Below, piece after piece: positions 9,076 to 17,863 of a stretch of DNA of 64,000 bases. Position numbers and translations under genes: made by a program. The notes beneath the pieces are model-generated. The model saw only the letters and a list, made by a program, of their open reading frames with translations. It made no database searches and had not been told where the DNA came from. Location: positions 310,001 through 374,000 of the forward strand of contig CAWAKB010000001.1 in NCBI GenBank assembly GCA_963782555.1, written 5' to 3'. The number at the start of each line of letters is the position of its first letter. Positions within the stretch are counted from its first letter, which is position 1. Source of the DNA: Hyphomicrobium_A sp963782555. GTDB taxonomy: Bacteria > Pseudomonadota > Alphaproteobacteria > Rhizobiales > Hyphomicrobiaceae.

Positions 9076-10335
9076 TCACGCTGCCTGGTGCTTTGGAAGA
9101 CGGCCGCGCATGCGAACGAGCCCGATGAGTGCAAGTGTTGCGAAAGCGGCTCCGGCGAGGAACGTGGCTTGCGGTCCACCAGCGTCCCACAGCACGCCGG
9201 CCAGCACGCTGGCCGCGAGAAGGGCAGCGCCCGTCAACAGGTTGAACACCCCAAAGGCCGTGCCGCGCAGTTCTGCAGGTGCGGAATCGGCAACGAGCGC
9301 CGAGAGCAGGCCCTGCGAGAAGCCCATGTGCAATCCCCACAGGACGATCCCAATTCCCACCCCCATGATGCCTGGCGCCAACGCGAGCACGATGTCTGCC
9401 GCAACCAGCAACAGCAAACCCACCATCAGGACCTTTGCGCGGTCGCCGCGGTCGGAGAGCACGCCTGCGGGGTAGGCCGCGAGCGCGTAGAACACGTTCA
9501 TGATCACGAAAACCGCAGGCAGCAGCCACAGCTCCAGGCCCGCCGACTGCGCCCGCAGGATCAAGAAGGCCTCACTGAACCGCGCCAGCGTGAACACCAT
9601 CGCGATCGCAACGACACGCCAATAGGGCGCTTTGAGGTGTGCGACCTCGCTCGCGCGCAAGGGGAACCGCAGCTGGCGCCGCTTGCCGGGAATGACCGGC
9701 TCGGCGACGCCGTAGATGATCAGAAAGGTAGCGAGGAACGCAGGGATGACCGCGATCCAGAACACCGCCCTGATGTTGTCTGACAGGATCCACATCAAGG
9801 CGATTGCCAGCAGCGGCCCGACGAAGGCGCCGGTCGTGTCCAAGGCCTGCCTCAGACCATAGCTTGCGCCGCGAATCTCCGGCGGGCTGATATCGGCAAT
9901 GAGCGCATCACGCGGCGCCCCTCTGATGCCCTTGCCGATCCTGTCGACGAAGCGTGCGACAAAAAGCCAATCGACAGTGGTCGCCAATGGAAAGATTGGC
10001 TTGGTGAGGGCGGCAACCCCATAGCCCAATGCCGCCAGGAGCTTGCGCTTGCCGAGCCAGTCGCTCAAGGCGCCGGAAAAGAGTTTGGTGATTGCGGCGG
10101 TTGCCTCGGCGACGCCTTCAATGATGCCCACCATCAATGCGGACGTGCCGAGCACGCTAACCAGGTAGACCGGCAGGAGAGCGTGGATCATCTCCGAAGA
10201 GACATCCATGAGCAGCGATACGAAGCCGAGCGTCCAGATGGCGATCGGGATCGCGCGAAGCGTGTCAAAGCGGAATCTTGCGTGGATCAGCTTGTGCCTC
10301 ACCGAGGTGCGAGCGGATGTCGTGCGCGGACGCAT
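9076..10335 (-). CDS. MFS transporter
   Basis: This is a 419-residue major facilitator with about 12 hydrophobic helices, close to the usual family length. The segment RFVDRIGKGIRGAPRDALIAD after the fourth to fifth helices is the conserved cytoplasmic loop pattern of drug- or metabolite-exporting MFS members. The substrate cannot be told from the sequence. It is divergent from the COG4705-like gene, with only 20 bases between start codons, so the two probably share a control region. The ATG at 10335 lacks a clear ribosome binding site, and a start up to 30 codons further in is possible. Confidence 0.85.
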   Translation of the reverse strand: MRPRTTSARTSVRHKLIHARFRFDTLRAIPIAIWTLGFVSLLMDVSSEMIHALLPVYLVSVLGTSALMVGIIEGVAEATAAITKLFSGALSDWLGKRKLLAALGYGVAALTKPIFPLATTVDWLFVARFVDRIGKGIRGAPRDALIADISPPEIRGASYGLRQALDTTGAFVGPLLAIALMWILSDNIRAVFWIAVIPAFLATFLIIYGVAEPVIPGKRRQLRFPLRASEVAHLKAPYWRVVAIAMVFTLARFSEAFLILRAQSAGLELWLLPAVFVIMNVFYALAAYPAGVLSDRGDRAKVLMVGLLLLVAADIVLALAPGIMGVGIGIVLWGLHMGFSQGLLSALVADSAPAELRGTAFGVFNLLTGAALLAASVLAGVLWDAGGPQATFLAGAAFATLALIGLVRMRGRLPKHQAA

Positions 10336-10355
10336 GCCAATAGGTTGAGAGTCTT

Positions 10356-11123
10356 ATGAGACATGGCCCCGACTACTATGTGAGCAAAGTCCCCGAAGTC
10401 ACGCTCGGCTTCTGGATCATCAAGATTGCCGCAACCACGCTTGGCGAGACCGGCGGCGATACGGTCACCATGACTTTGAATTGGGGCTACCTGAGCGGGA
10501 CCGCCTTGTTCCTGGCGCTGCTGGTGGTGCTGGTTGCCCTGCAGATCGTGGCGAAGGAATTTCGCCCATTCCTTTACTGGGCTACGATCGTGGCCTCCAC
10601 GACATTCGGCACGACCATGGCCGATTTCGCCGACCGATCGTTGGGCATCGGCTACGCCGGAGGGGCGTCGATCTTGTTGGTCGGTCTGCTGGTCGTGCTT
10701 GCCCTGTGGCACCGGTCGCTCGGCTCCATATCCGTCGCGACGGTTGCAACGCCGAAGGCGGAGGCGTTCTATTGGGCCGCAATCACGCTGTCGCAAACGC
10801 TGGGAACGGCGCTCGGCGACTGGATGGCCGATTCGACGCCTCTCGGCTACGAAGGCGGCGCGCTGGTGTTCGGCGCCGCGCTCGCAATTGTCGCTGCTCT
10901 CTATTTCTGGACGCGAGTCTCCCCGGTCCTGCTGTTCTGGGCCGCGTTCATCCTGACCCGGCCGCTTGGCGCCACCGTCGGCGATTTGCTCGACAAGCCC
11001 GTATCTCAGGGTGGGTTGGCTTGGAGCCGTCCGCTTGCATCCGCCGTTCTCGCAGCCGTCATCGTCGCGTGCATTCTCGTGCTGCCGCAAAGACCTGGCA
11101 GGCATTCCTCCATATCTGCTTGA
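10356..11123 (+). CDS. COG4705-like membrane protein with four internal repeats
   Basis: This 255-residue integral membrane protein resembles the uncharacterised COG4705 family. It has about eight hydrophobic helices arranged as four repeats, each with a short motif: ATTLGETGGD, TTFGTTMADFADR, QTLGTALGDWMAD and RPLGATVGDLLDKP. Repeated T/L-G-x-T/A-x-x-D motifs inside helices suggest a symmetric transporter or channel with acidic residues facing a path. Function is not established. It is divergently paired with an MFS gene. Confidence 0.75.
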   Translation: MRHGPDYYVSKVPEVTLGFWIIKIAATTLGETGGDTVTMTLNWGYLSGTALFLALLVVLVALQIVAKEFRPFLYWATIVASTTFGTTMADFADRSLGIGYAGGASILLVGLLVVLALWHRSLGSISVATVATPKAEAFYWAAITLSQTLGTALGDWMADSTPLGYEGGALVFGAALAIVAALYFWTRVSPVLLFWAAFILTRPLGATVGDLLDKPVSQGGLAWSRPLASAVLAAVIVACILVLPQRPGRHSSISA

Positions 11124-11189
11124 GATAAGGCGCCACGTCGGCTCGCGGGCAGAGCAACGGGCACCTCGTACGCACCCGTTCTCACGCTA

Positions 11190-11348
11190 TCACTGTTGGC
11201 TTTGCGGTATGCACTTCACCACGCCACCCTTACGCGGCACGCCGTGCACCTTATAGTACGCGATCCGAGCCTTGCACGCTTCAGCCGACAAGCCGCTGTC
11301 CAGCTGCACCGAGTGCCCGAGCACGAAGATCATCAGCGCATATTTCAT
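11190..11348 (-). CDS. 52-residue two-cysteine small protein
   Basis: This short reading frame encodes 52 residues beginning MKYALMIFVLGHS. It has a short hydrophobic N-terminus and then a segment with Cys at 25 and 46 around a basic KVHGVPRKGG stretch. The two cysteines may form one disulfide in an exported peptide. An FNR/FixK-like box lies 80 bases upstream of its start. The regular codon pattern and the upstream box support a real gene; there is no family assignment. Confidence 0.5.
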   Translation of the reverse strand: MKYALMIFVLGHSVQLDSGLSAEACKARIAYYKVHGVPRKGGVVKCIPQSQQ

Positions 11349-11427
11349 GCTTCACTCATTGGCGCCCGATGTGAGCGGGGCGGCACGCTCTCCGGCCTAT
11401 CGCCATCGGGACCTGCCGGAATGACAT

Positions 11428-11441
11428 TTGAGATAGATCAA
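11428..11441. promoter_or_regulatory. FNR/FixK-like box, one mismatch
   Basis: TTGAGATAGATCAA matches TTGAT-N4-ATCAA except for one base. It is 80 bases upstream of the start of the small minus-strand gene at 11348. A perfect box lies 110 bases further on, serving the opposite direction. Confidence 0.5.
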
Positions 11442-11551
11442 CAGCCGGTTAATGCGGGCCAGACGGCGACCGACACGAGCAGCCGCGTGGAGGGGCACGC
11501 GTAAAGAGGCATAAATGCTGCCTCAGCGATTGCGCTGATTATGGTGCGCGT

Positions 11552-11565
11552 TTGATGCCGATCAA
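11552..11565. promoter_or_regulatory. FNR/FixK box upstream of a small membrane protein
   Basis: TTGATGCCGATCAA is a perfect FNR/FixK-type palindrome, 65 bases before the ATG at 11631. Oxygen-responsive control of that gene is inferred. Confidence 0.65.
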
Positions 11566-11630
11566 ATCAGGCCGCGGCCGCAGCGGTATCATCGCAGCCA
11601 TCCGACGCAGCCGCCTTCAAAGGAGCGAAC

Positions 11631-11831
11631 ATGTTCAAGATCGCCGCGCTCGTATGGATCATGCTCTCGGTGACGCTGGCCGGCATCGCCCTGCTGATCA
11701 TCGTCACGGTCCCGCCGCTCGCCAACCAGGCCGCGTTTCTCATTCCGGTCGTGTGCAGCGGAGCGATTGTCGCCGCGATGCCGCTCTCGTATCTCATCGC
11801 GCGCCGTATCGCGGGCGCACGCGCCGCCTGA
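11631..11831 (+). CDS. Small two-helix membrane protein
   Basis: The product is 66 residues with two predicted membrane helices (about 4-27 and 36-58) and a basic C-terminus (ARRIAGARAA). AAAGGAGC lies a few bases before the ATG, a strong ribosome binding site. Short proteins of this type are common in alphaproteobacteria and are sometimes labelled CTP synthetase in databases, a label this sequence does not support. A perfect FNR/FixK box stands upstream. Confidence 0.7.
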   Translation: MFKIAALVWIMLSVTLAGIALLIIVTVPPLANQAAFLIPVVCSGAIVAAMPLSYLIARRIAGARAA

Positions 11832-11850
11832 GCCCGCAACACATGAAAGA

Positions 11851-11929
11851 AGCGGAACTCCGCCGACGTGCCGTCGGCGACGCGCTTGACAGCGCCGGTT
11901 AGGTCCGCTGGTGGGAGAGCTCCGGTCGC
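11851..11929 (+). repeat. Direct repeat, left copy (79 bases)
   Basis: It matches 13020-13098 in 66 of 79 positions without gaps and in the same orientation; the last 20 bases are nearly invariant. The two copies bracket a pair of paralogous secreted-protein genes. Confidence 0.75.
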
Positions 11930-11945
11930 AAGCAGCCAAAAGCAC

Positions 11946-12332
11946 CTAAATCGCCTGACACTTGGCTGTCAGGATGAATCTCTGACCATCTCGCGTCGTG
12001 ACTGGCATCGACACAGTCCAGCCGCTCACGATGGCCGAGGCCCAAGGCTCGAGCCTACACATGGCTGCGCGGTACCGCTTCTGCTCGTAGGCCTGCCATC
12101 CAGGCTTCATTTGAGCTGCGTCGATCGTGATAATCCTTTTGTAGGCGACACTCTTTTGGTCGCAGGACAGCTCCATCCCATCCTCGCGCGTGATTGAGTC
12201 GACAACGGTTCCTTTGGTGGCATTGGCGTCGGCCAAGTTCTCGGTCAGCATCTTGCAAAATGCGGCATCGTCGAAAGCCAACGATGGGGTGGCTACGACC
12301 AAGAGCACGGGTAGTGCGAGCCAGCGCTTCAT
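11946..12332 (-). CDS. Secreted hypothetical protein, paralogue A
   Basis: This 128-residue protein has a clear Sec signal peptide (about residues 1-19, ending PSLAF). The mature part has four cysteines and the pattern FCKMLTENLADANATKG, ELSCDQKSVAYK, CRLEPW and RDGQRF..TAKC. The same pattern occurs in the next gene, so the two form a tandem paralogous pair. GGAGACCC lies before the ATG at 12332. The predicted location is periplasmic or extracellular, with two possible disulfides. Function is unknown. Confidence 0.75.
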   Translation of the reverse strand: MKRWLALPVLLVVATPSLAFDDAAFCKMLTENLADANATKGTVVDSITREDGMELSCDQKSVAYKRIITIDAAQMKPGWQAYEQKRYRAAMCRLEPWASAIVSGWTVSMPVTTRDGQRFILTAKCQAI

Positions 12333-12463
12333 GTGGGTCTCCGTTGATGGCCAGCGTGTTTGACAACCGCACCCTGACAGGAGGGTGCAACGTCCGCTGC
12401 TGCGTGCGGAACCATGTCAACACCTCGCCTTCTGTGGTCGTCGACTTTCAGTGACACCCGCCG

Positions 12464-12838
12464 TCAATCACACTTGGCGGTCAGGGTGAAGTTCTGACCA
12501 TCACGAGTGGTAATCGGTACCGACACGGTCCACCCGGTTTTGATGGCGAACTTCCAGTCTTCAAGCACACACAGCCCCTTGTTGTGGCGCTCGTCCGCAC
12601 CAGCCAGCCATCCTTCGGGCAGCTGCGAGGCATTGACAGTGAGGGACTTTTTGAAGGCGACGCTTTTCGTGTCGCACGACACCTCTATGCCTTCGTTGCG
12701 GGTGATAGAGTTGACCATGCCGCCTTTTGCGGCGTTCACCTTGACCGCGCTGTCGGTCAGCATCTTGCAAAATCCGGCGTCGAACTGCGGATTGGCGGCC
12801 AACGCCATAACCAGTGGCAATGCGAGCAAGGGCGTCAT
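12464..12838 (-). CDS. Secreted hypothetical protein, paralogue B
   Basis: This 124-residue protein is homologous over its length to the gene at 11946-12332: FCKMLTDSAVKVNAAKGG, EVSCDTKSVAFKK, CVLEDW, GWTVSVPITTRDGQNFTLTAKC. The start at 12838 is set by GGGAGATCC just upstream and gives a signal peptide ending near ALAANPQ. All four cysteines are kept. It sits 131 bases upstream of paralogue A on the same strand, and the pair may be co-transcribed. Confidence 0.75.
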   Translation of the reverse strand: MTPLLALPLVMALAANPQFDAGFCKMLTDSAVKVNAAKGGMVNSITRNEGIEVSCDTKSVAFKKSLTVNASQLPEGWLAGADERHNKGLCVLEDWKFAIKTGWTVSVPITTRDGQNFTLTAKCD

Positions 12839-13019
12839 GGGGGATCTCCCGGTCAAAGTTCAGCCTGCTGCGTCGTGCAAGCCGCGCGTTATGGACTGCA
12901 TTTGCGTGGGCCGCTGTTATCGGGGGAACAGTGCACACCGGCGTTCTCGCTGCCGGTCGATGCGCTGCGCTACCGCGGCAGAACCGCTCGAGGTTGCCAA
13001 GGCGGCAGTACGTTGCAAA

Positions 13020-13098
13020 AGCGGACATCGGCTGAAGTGGCGTTGGCGACGCGCCTAACAGCGGCGTTTCGGTCCGCTGCTGGGAGAGCTCCGGTCGC
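13020..13098 (+). repeat. Direct repeat, right copy (79 bases)
   Basis: This is the partner of 11851-11929 (66 of 79 identical). It lies inside the 371-base gap 12839-13209, which otherwise contains only low-quality frames and no gene I can support. Confidence 0.75.
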
Positions 13099-13209
13099 GG
13101 CTGCAGCGCCGAGCACAGCGGGATCTGCCTTCTGATGGCGGCTGAACGCCACTGCGAGATCTTCCGCGATAGGTCTTGCTCATGGCTGCCTCTGATCGTG
13201 AGCTAACGA

Positions 13210-13716
13210 TCAGGTGCTGCTGAGGGAAGAAGACCGGAACCGCCCTGGGGGCAGACCGGTCTTCAAGAGCCGCAGCTTAGGCATTCTGTCTGCCAAGCGC
13301 CGCTGGGCCTGCCAACGCAGCATCAGTCCGAAGACAATGCCGGTCACCGGCCAGATGATTAGTTGCGGCACCGCGACGAACGGGTCCGAGGTCGCAAGGA
13401 AATCATTGACGACGAACATCAGTCCCAGCGGCACGCCCCAGGTAATGATGCCGTAGATCATCGCTTCTCGAGCGCTCAACGTGGCCCAGACGTTCTTTTC
13501 GCTGCTGGGCGAGCCGAAGCCGGACATGCGCCGCACCACGATGCTCAGCGGAACGCCAACGAGAGCACCAATGGTAAGTGCCGCGATCAACGGGGCCATC
13601 GGTCCCATACTTTTCAATTGGGGTACGGCATGCAGGAATGGCAGCGCCGCGCACGACACCGCCGCGTACATCCAAATGCCAAGGCAGGCAACGAGCATGC
13701 TAGATTTTGGTGACAT
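13210..13716 (-). CDS. Small multi-pass membrane protein
   Basis: The protein has 168 residues and four predicted membrane helices (about residues 5-25, 32-55, 78-100 and 108-128), followed by a basic C-terminal tail. The arrangement resembles DUF2798-type small inner-membrane proteins (two pairs of helices with short loops), but this is a resemblance in pattern only. The start at 13716 (MSPKSSML) is set by GGAG 8-9 bases upstream; the longer frame upstream is poor. No function can be assigned. Confidence 0.6.
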   Translation of the reverse strand: MSPKSSMLVACLGIWMYAAVSCAALPFLHAVPQLKSMGPMAPLIAALTIGALVGVPLSIVVRRMSGFGSPSSEKNVWATLSAREAMIYGIITWGVPLGLMFVVNDFLATSDPFVAVPQLIIWPVTGIVFGLMLRWQAQRRLADRMPKLRLLKTGLPPGRFRSSSLSST

Positions 13717-13855
13717 GGGTCGTCTCCTATTGAGGGGGTGACGCTCATGTAGTTCTTCACCGCGCGAGGATGTCTGTTCCCGAAGTGACAGGAAGCACGT
13801 GTTGCTCAGCTTGTGCTGCCGGAGCTCCGCTGCAACGCATGCGGCTTGCATGCTC

Positions 13856-14503
13856 TCATCGGGTGATGCGGATATGGCCGATCACGGCTTTGAGTTTGTT
13901 CCATGCCTCAGAGAACGTCTCGCCCTCGCTCGTAGCGACAACCTCTTTCGCTTTCATGGTGATGGTCCAGCAGCCCGACGTCACGGTCAACGTGACCTGA
14001 AAGTCCTTGCCGCCCTCGCGCATCATCTCCTGCGACAGGATCTGGTGTGCCTGCTGCAGTTCCTCCCGCTTTTTTTCTTTGCGCAACTGCTTGGCGCGCT
14101 GGCGCCGCTTGCGGCTGCACCAGGCTTCCCATGCCGTCTGCGGAACGCCGTCGGGTGCCGGCAAGTAAGGGCTGCGGTCGAGCCGGTCCAGCGCGGCGAA
14201 CAGATGCCCATACTCGATGTCCGCAGCCGAAATGCCGTAGCGGTCTTTGAGCTCTATCACCTTGGCAAGCGCAGCCCTCGCTTCGCCGGGGGTGCAGCCG
14301 CGGGCAACGGTCTTCTGCGACAGAGCCTCGACCTTCTCGACCACGCGCTGTGGCGGATGCGCGGCGTCGGCCGCAGGATTGCAGTCGGGGCACGGCATGC
14401 CGGAGCCGCATTGGCAACCGCCGTCGATCTTCATCGACCAGGGGCGGTCGGGGTGCCGTTCGCACACCCAGCCAACATCTTGGCATTTGGCGCAGTCTGG
14501 CAC
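13856..14503 (-). CDS. Cysteine-rich N-terminus protein, hypothetical
   Basis: This is a 215-residue soluble protein. The first 45 residues hold a probable zinc cluster: CAKC, a further Cys, then CQC and CPDC in a SGMPCPDCNP context. The middle (about 60-100) is helical and the segment 125-155 is very basic (RKRRQRAKQLRKEKKREE), consistent with nucleic acid binding. The C-terminal 50 residues look like a beta-alpha domain. The start GTG 14503 has GAGGGGAAG upstream. I do not know its function; a DNA- or RNA-related role is an inference from the zinc cluster and basic region. Confidence 0.6.
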   Translation of the reverse strand: MPDCAKCQDVGWVCERHPDRPWSMKIDGGCQCGSGMPCPDCNPAADAAHPPQRVVEKVEALSQKTVARGCTPGEARAALAKVIELKDRYGISAADIEYGHLFAALDRLDRSPYLPAPDGVPQTAWEAWCSRKRRQRAKQLRKEKKREELQQAHQILSQEMMREGGKDFQVTLTVTSGCWTITMKAKEVVATSEGETFSEAWNKLKAVIGHIRITR

Positions 14504-14804
14504 CTTGGCGGCTTCCCCTCATGCACGCTACTGTCTCATCATGACAGAAGACGGGTGGCATTGTCAGCCCCGAGACGACGTCTGGCGACGGGTGCATCTT
14601 GCGCATGCAGAGAGCCTAAGGTCGCGTCTTCGGCCCCGATGCAATGCCTGCGGCCACAGCGCCTGAGCCCAGATGCTTCGCGCAGGCGCACCACCTCGAG
14701 ACGGCGACACCACTTTTGCTCATCGCACCGCGGCTGTGGTGTACTCGGTGTGGGGCGAGGAAAGCGCATTGCTGGCCTACGGCTTCTGATCCCAAGCAGA
14801 CATT
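14504..14804. other. Intergenic, no gene seen
   Basis: These 301 bases contain only short frames of low quality on both strands. I see no RNA gene, repeat or clear promoter. Confidence 0.5.
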
Positions 14805-15428
14805 TTAGATGGACAGCGACCGCGGCCCGCTGACATAGGGATTGCCGGACTCGAAAAACCGACGCTTGCGATGGACTTCGCGCGTGAGGCCGATGCGCGT
14901 GCTGCTGGAGATTGGACCTGTGGGCCGAGCTGGCGTGCCGAGCCAAAGAGCTTCCCCGGCACATAGATCAACTCCGTCATATCGCTTGTCGATCTGCATG
15001 GCTTGGGCGAGGCGTCCAGGCCCGCGCGCGATATCGCGAGCACGCGTCGTCTTCCGAAAGCGCTGCATGATCTCGACGCCCTCGAGCGGCTCCAACGCGC
15101 GCAAAAGCACGCCCGCACCGACGCCTGCTTCCTCGCTGGTGACGTTGACCATGAAGGAAGAGCCATAGGTAAAATAGACATAGCAGTGGCCATGACCGAG
15201 AAACAAAGACTGGTTGCCTTTCGTCTTGCCTCGAAAGGCGTGGCCAGCGGCATCGCCAGGCGGATAAGCTTCGGTTTCAACGATCCGACCGCTTAGCCTG
15301 CCTGCGGGTAGATCATGAACCAGCGTCTTGCCAATGAGATATCGCGCAAGCTCGATGGTATCCACGGGCAGGTCTTGCCGTCGAAGCCGCCTGACGCTGC
15401 ATTGAGCCTGTTTCACTGGCGTCACCAC
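14805..15428 (-). CDS. mpg: 3-methyladenine DNA glycosylase (AAG/Mpg family)
   Basis: This 207-residue protein belongs to the alkyladenine glycosylase family, which removes alkylated purines in base excision repair. Landmarks: the catalytic-glutamate segment ETEAYPPGDAAGHAFRGKT, then FLGHGHCYVYFTYGSSFMVNV, and RGPGRLAQAM near residue 135. Length is normal for the family. The GTG start at 15428 is the farthest possible; no strong ribosome binding site distinguishes it from a slightly later one. It stands alone between unrelated genes. Confidence 0.9.
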   Translation of the reverse strand: MVTPVKQAQCSVRRLRRQDLPVDTIELARYLIGKTLVHDLPAGRLSGRIVETEAYPPGDAAGHAFRGKTKGNQSLFLGHGHCYVYFTYGSSFMVNVTSEEAGVGAGVLLRALEPLEGVEIMQRFRKTTRARDIARGPGRLAQAMQIDKRYDGVDLCAGEALWLGTPARPTGPISSSTRIGLTREVHRKRRFFESGNPYVSGPRSLSI

Positions 15429-15547
15429 ACATTTTTAACGGTAGGCAGTGCCGGATCGGCGTTGAGACGTGTTCGAAAACGCCCTGCGAGCCGCGTCGTC
15501 AACGTGTAGCGTGGTCAGTCAACATATTTGATCGAGTGAGCGCTTTC

Positions 15548-17309
15548 ATGCCGAGATTGCTCTCTGTCAACGTCGGTCTGCCGCAAGACATCCAATGGCG
15601 CGGCGAGACCGTGCATACCGGCGTTTGGAAGTCCCCAATTCACGGGCGGTGCATGGCGCGGCGACTCAACCTCGAGGGGGATGGGCAAGGAGATCTTGCC
15701 GGTCACGGCGGCGAGCAACGTGCGGTGATGGTCTACCAGATCGACTCTTATCATCACTGGGAGCGCACCCTGGGCCGCAGCGATTTCATCTTCGGGCAGT
15801 TCGGCGAGAACTTCACCGTAGAGGGTCTGGCGGACGACGAGGTGTGCATCGGCGACCGGTATCGCATCGGGGGCGCGCTGTTCGAAGTGTCGCAGCCCCG
15901 CGTGACATGCTATCGCGTCGGAATTCGCATGAACGATCCACGCATCCCGGCCCTGTTGGTGGCGCACCACCGACCGGGGTTTTATTTCCGCGTGCTCGAG
16001 GAGGGCGAGGTTGGCGCCGGCGACGAGATCGTAAGAGTTCGCGCAGGGGCCCGAGCGGTTCACCGTGGCCGACATCGACGCTCTGCTTTATCTTCCGGGA
16101 CATCACCCCGATCAACTGCAGCGGGCGCTGCGTATACCCGCACTCAGCTCGGGATGGAGGGCTTCATTCGAAGCGCTGGCCGCGCAGAAGGACGCCGGTG
16201 CGGTTGCCGGCAATCCGGGCCTGAGCCGTGCGGCCGGCCCGCCTCCGGCCTGGCTCGGCTTCCGGCCGCTGCGCACCTCTCGGGTCGAGCGGGAAAGCGC
16301 TAGTGTCATCTCCCTGACGCTCGCATCGCAGGACGGCTCGCCGTTGCCGCCGGCGCTTCCGGGGCAGTTCGTTGTCCTGCGGTTGCCGTCAGCGGCGAAT
16401 GCGCCTGCTCTGCTGCGCGATTATTCCATATCGGGCGCGCCGGACGCAGGCAGCTACCGGGTGAGCGTCAAACTGGAAGTGAACGGCAAGGGCAGCAGCT
16501 TTCTGCATACGCAGGTCAAGAGCGGAGATGTCCTCGAGGTCAGCGCGCCAAGGGGAAGCTTCACCTTGCAGCCCGGCGAAGGACCTGTGGTGCTGCTCAG
16601 CGCCGGCATCGGCGCCACTCCGGTCCTGGCCATGCTGCATGCCCTGGCAGCGAGCAGGTCCCAGCGTGACGTCTGGTGGCTGTACGGCGCGCGCAATGCG
16701 GCTGAGCATCCCTTTGCCCGCGAAGCGCGTGATCTCCTCGCCGCGCTGCCGCGCGCCCGAGCCTTTGTCGCTTACAGCAGACCGGCGCCGGGCGATCGGC
16801 CAGGCTGCGACTACGACGCGCCGGGACGCTTACGTCTCGAAGAGCTTCAGCGGCTTGGAGTGCCACGCCAAGCCGACTTCTATCTGTGCGGCCCGCCGGC
16901 ATTCCTTCGCGGCTTTAACCGGGATCTCGCGACCTGGGGCGTCGCCAGCGGGCAATTGCACCAAGAGGTCTTCGGTCCCGAGGACGGGGGGACGCCCGGA
17001 ATCTCAAAGGCTCCCGCCCGCCCGCCGCACCCGCCGGCGGGAGCCGCCGGTCCCGGCCCGATGATCTCCTTTGCGCGGAGCGGTCTCGATGTGCCGTGGA
17101 ATCCTGCATACCAGAGCCTGCTGGAATTTGCGGAGGCCTGCGATGTTTCCGTCAAATGGTCGTGCCGGACGGGTGTCTGCCATACCTGCGAATGCGCCTT
17201 AATCGGAGGGTCGGTGGCGTACGATCCGCAACCGCTCGAGCCTCCGGCGCAAGGGAATGTGCTGATCTGCTGTGCCAGGCCGGAGACGATCGTAGAATTG
17301 GATCTTTGA
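15548..17309 (+). CDS. MOSC domain / ferredoxin reductase / 2Fe-2S ferredoxin fusion, with one frameshift
   Basis: The product would be about 586 residues once a single extra G in the run at 16046-16049 is removed; the corrected junction reads DEIVRVRAGPERFTVADIDALL. Domains in order: MOSC (about 1-165; motif GDLAGHGGEQRAVMVYQ, and the Cys in PRVTCYRVG), a helical 3-alpha linker, a flavin/NAD-binding reductase (LRDYSISG for FAD, LLSAGIGATPVLAML for nucleotide), and a C-terminal plant-type 2Fe-2S ferredoxin (CRTGVCHTCECAL with a later Cys). Related fusions in the family act on N-hydroxylated or sulfur-containing substrates using molybdenum partners. The substrate here is unknown. The break is likely a sequencing error because both halves are intact. 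Confidence 0.8.
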
Positions 17310-17863
17310 ACCGGAGCGCGCGATGCGCCAGCCCAGCATCGTTACGTCCGGTGACACTTGCTAGTCCTGTTCACCGATAGTGGTGTGTCCGAGCCATTGC
17401 ACGCTCCTGCCATCTCTGGCGTTCCTCACCACCGCCTCGGATAATCTTTGCCTGCGCGATCCCATGGCACGCGACGCCGCATTTGGCATCGTTCGCCTGC
17501 GGCGTGGTCGCGCCCAAAGCCGCTGCGACAGTCTTCATGCCGTTTGGCAATCGGCCAACGTTGACCACGTCATGGTCCTTCGCGCACGATTGCTCTTGGA
17601 GGCCAAGCCGACGATGTTGCCTTGGACAGCCGCTTTTGGCCCGAGCGCAACTCGCACGGCGAGATGGTCGCTCTTTCGAACCAGCGCAGAGAGGCACTCT
17701 TTAGGCGCCCATAGCTTGGCTAATTTTTATTAGCATATGAATTGAAATAACCAGTAATTGACCAAACGAAACGCCTCTCTTTGTCTTTTAAAATTCGTTC
17801 GACTATATCCGTGCGTAGAAATACTTACGTATCGCAACGGTCCTTCACAGAAGGTGTTCCCCG
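17310..17863. other. Intergenic, possible decayed small gene and AT-rich promoter region
   Basis: The first 400 bases hold a minus-strand frame with the segment KCGVACHGIAQAK that may be the end of a decayed small haem-type protein, but I cannot support a gene. From about 17710 the sequence turns AT-rich, unlike its surroundings, with a 6-base hairpin (GCTAAT/ATTAGC, 17719-17734). This probably contains the promoter of the TadG-like gene. Confidence 0.4.

Noticed and set aside
17405..17570. Minus-strand segment with KCGVACHGIAQAK, possibly the end of a decayed small haem-type gene
   Set aside because: Only about 45 residues look meaningful and the frame needs an added base to end sensibly. 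Upstream sequence shows no start. I cannot support a gene call.
17719..17734. Hairpin GCTAAT-TTTT-ATTAGC as a terminator
   Set aside because: The stem is only 6 AT-rich pairs with no T-run after it, and no supported gene ends just upstream.
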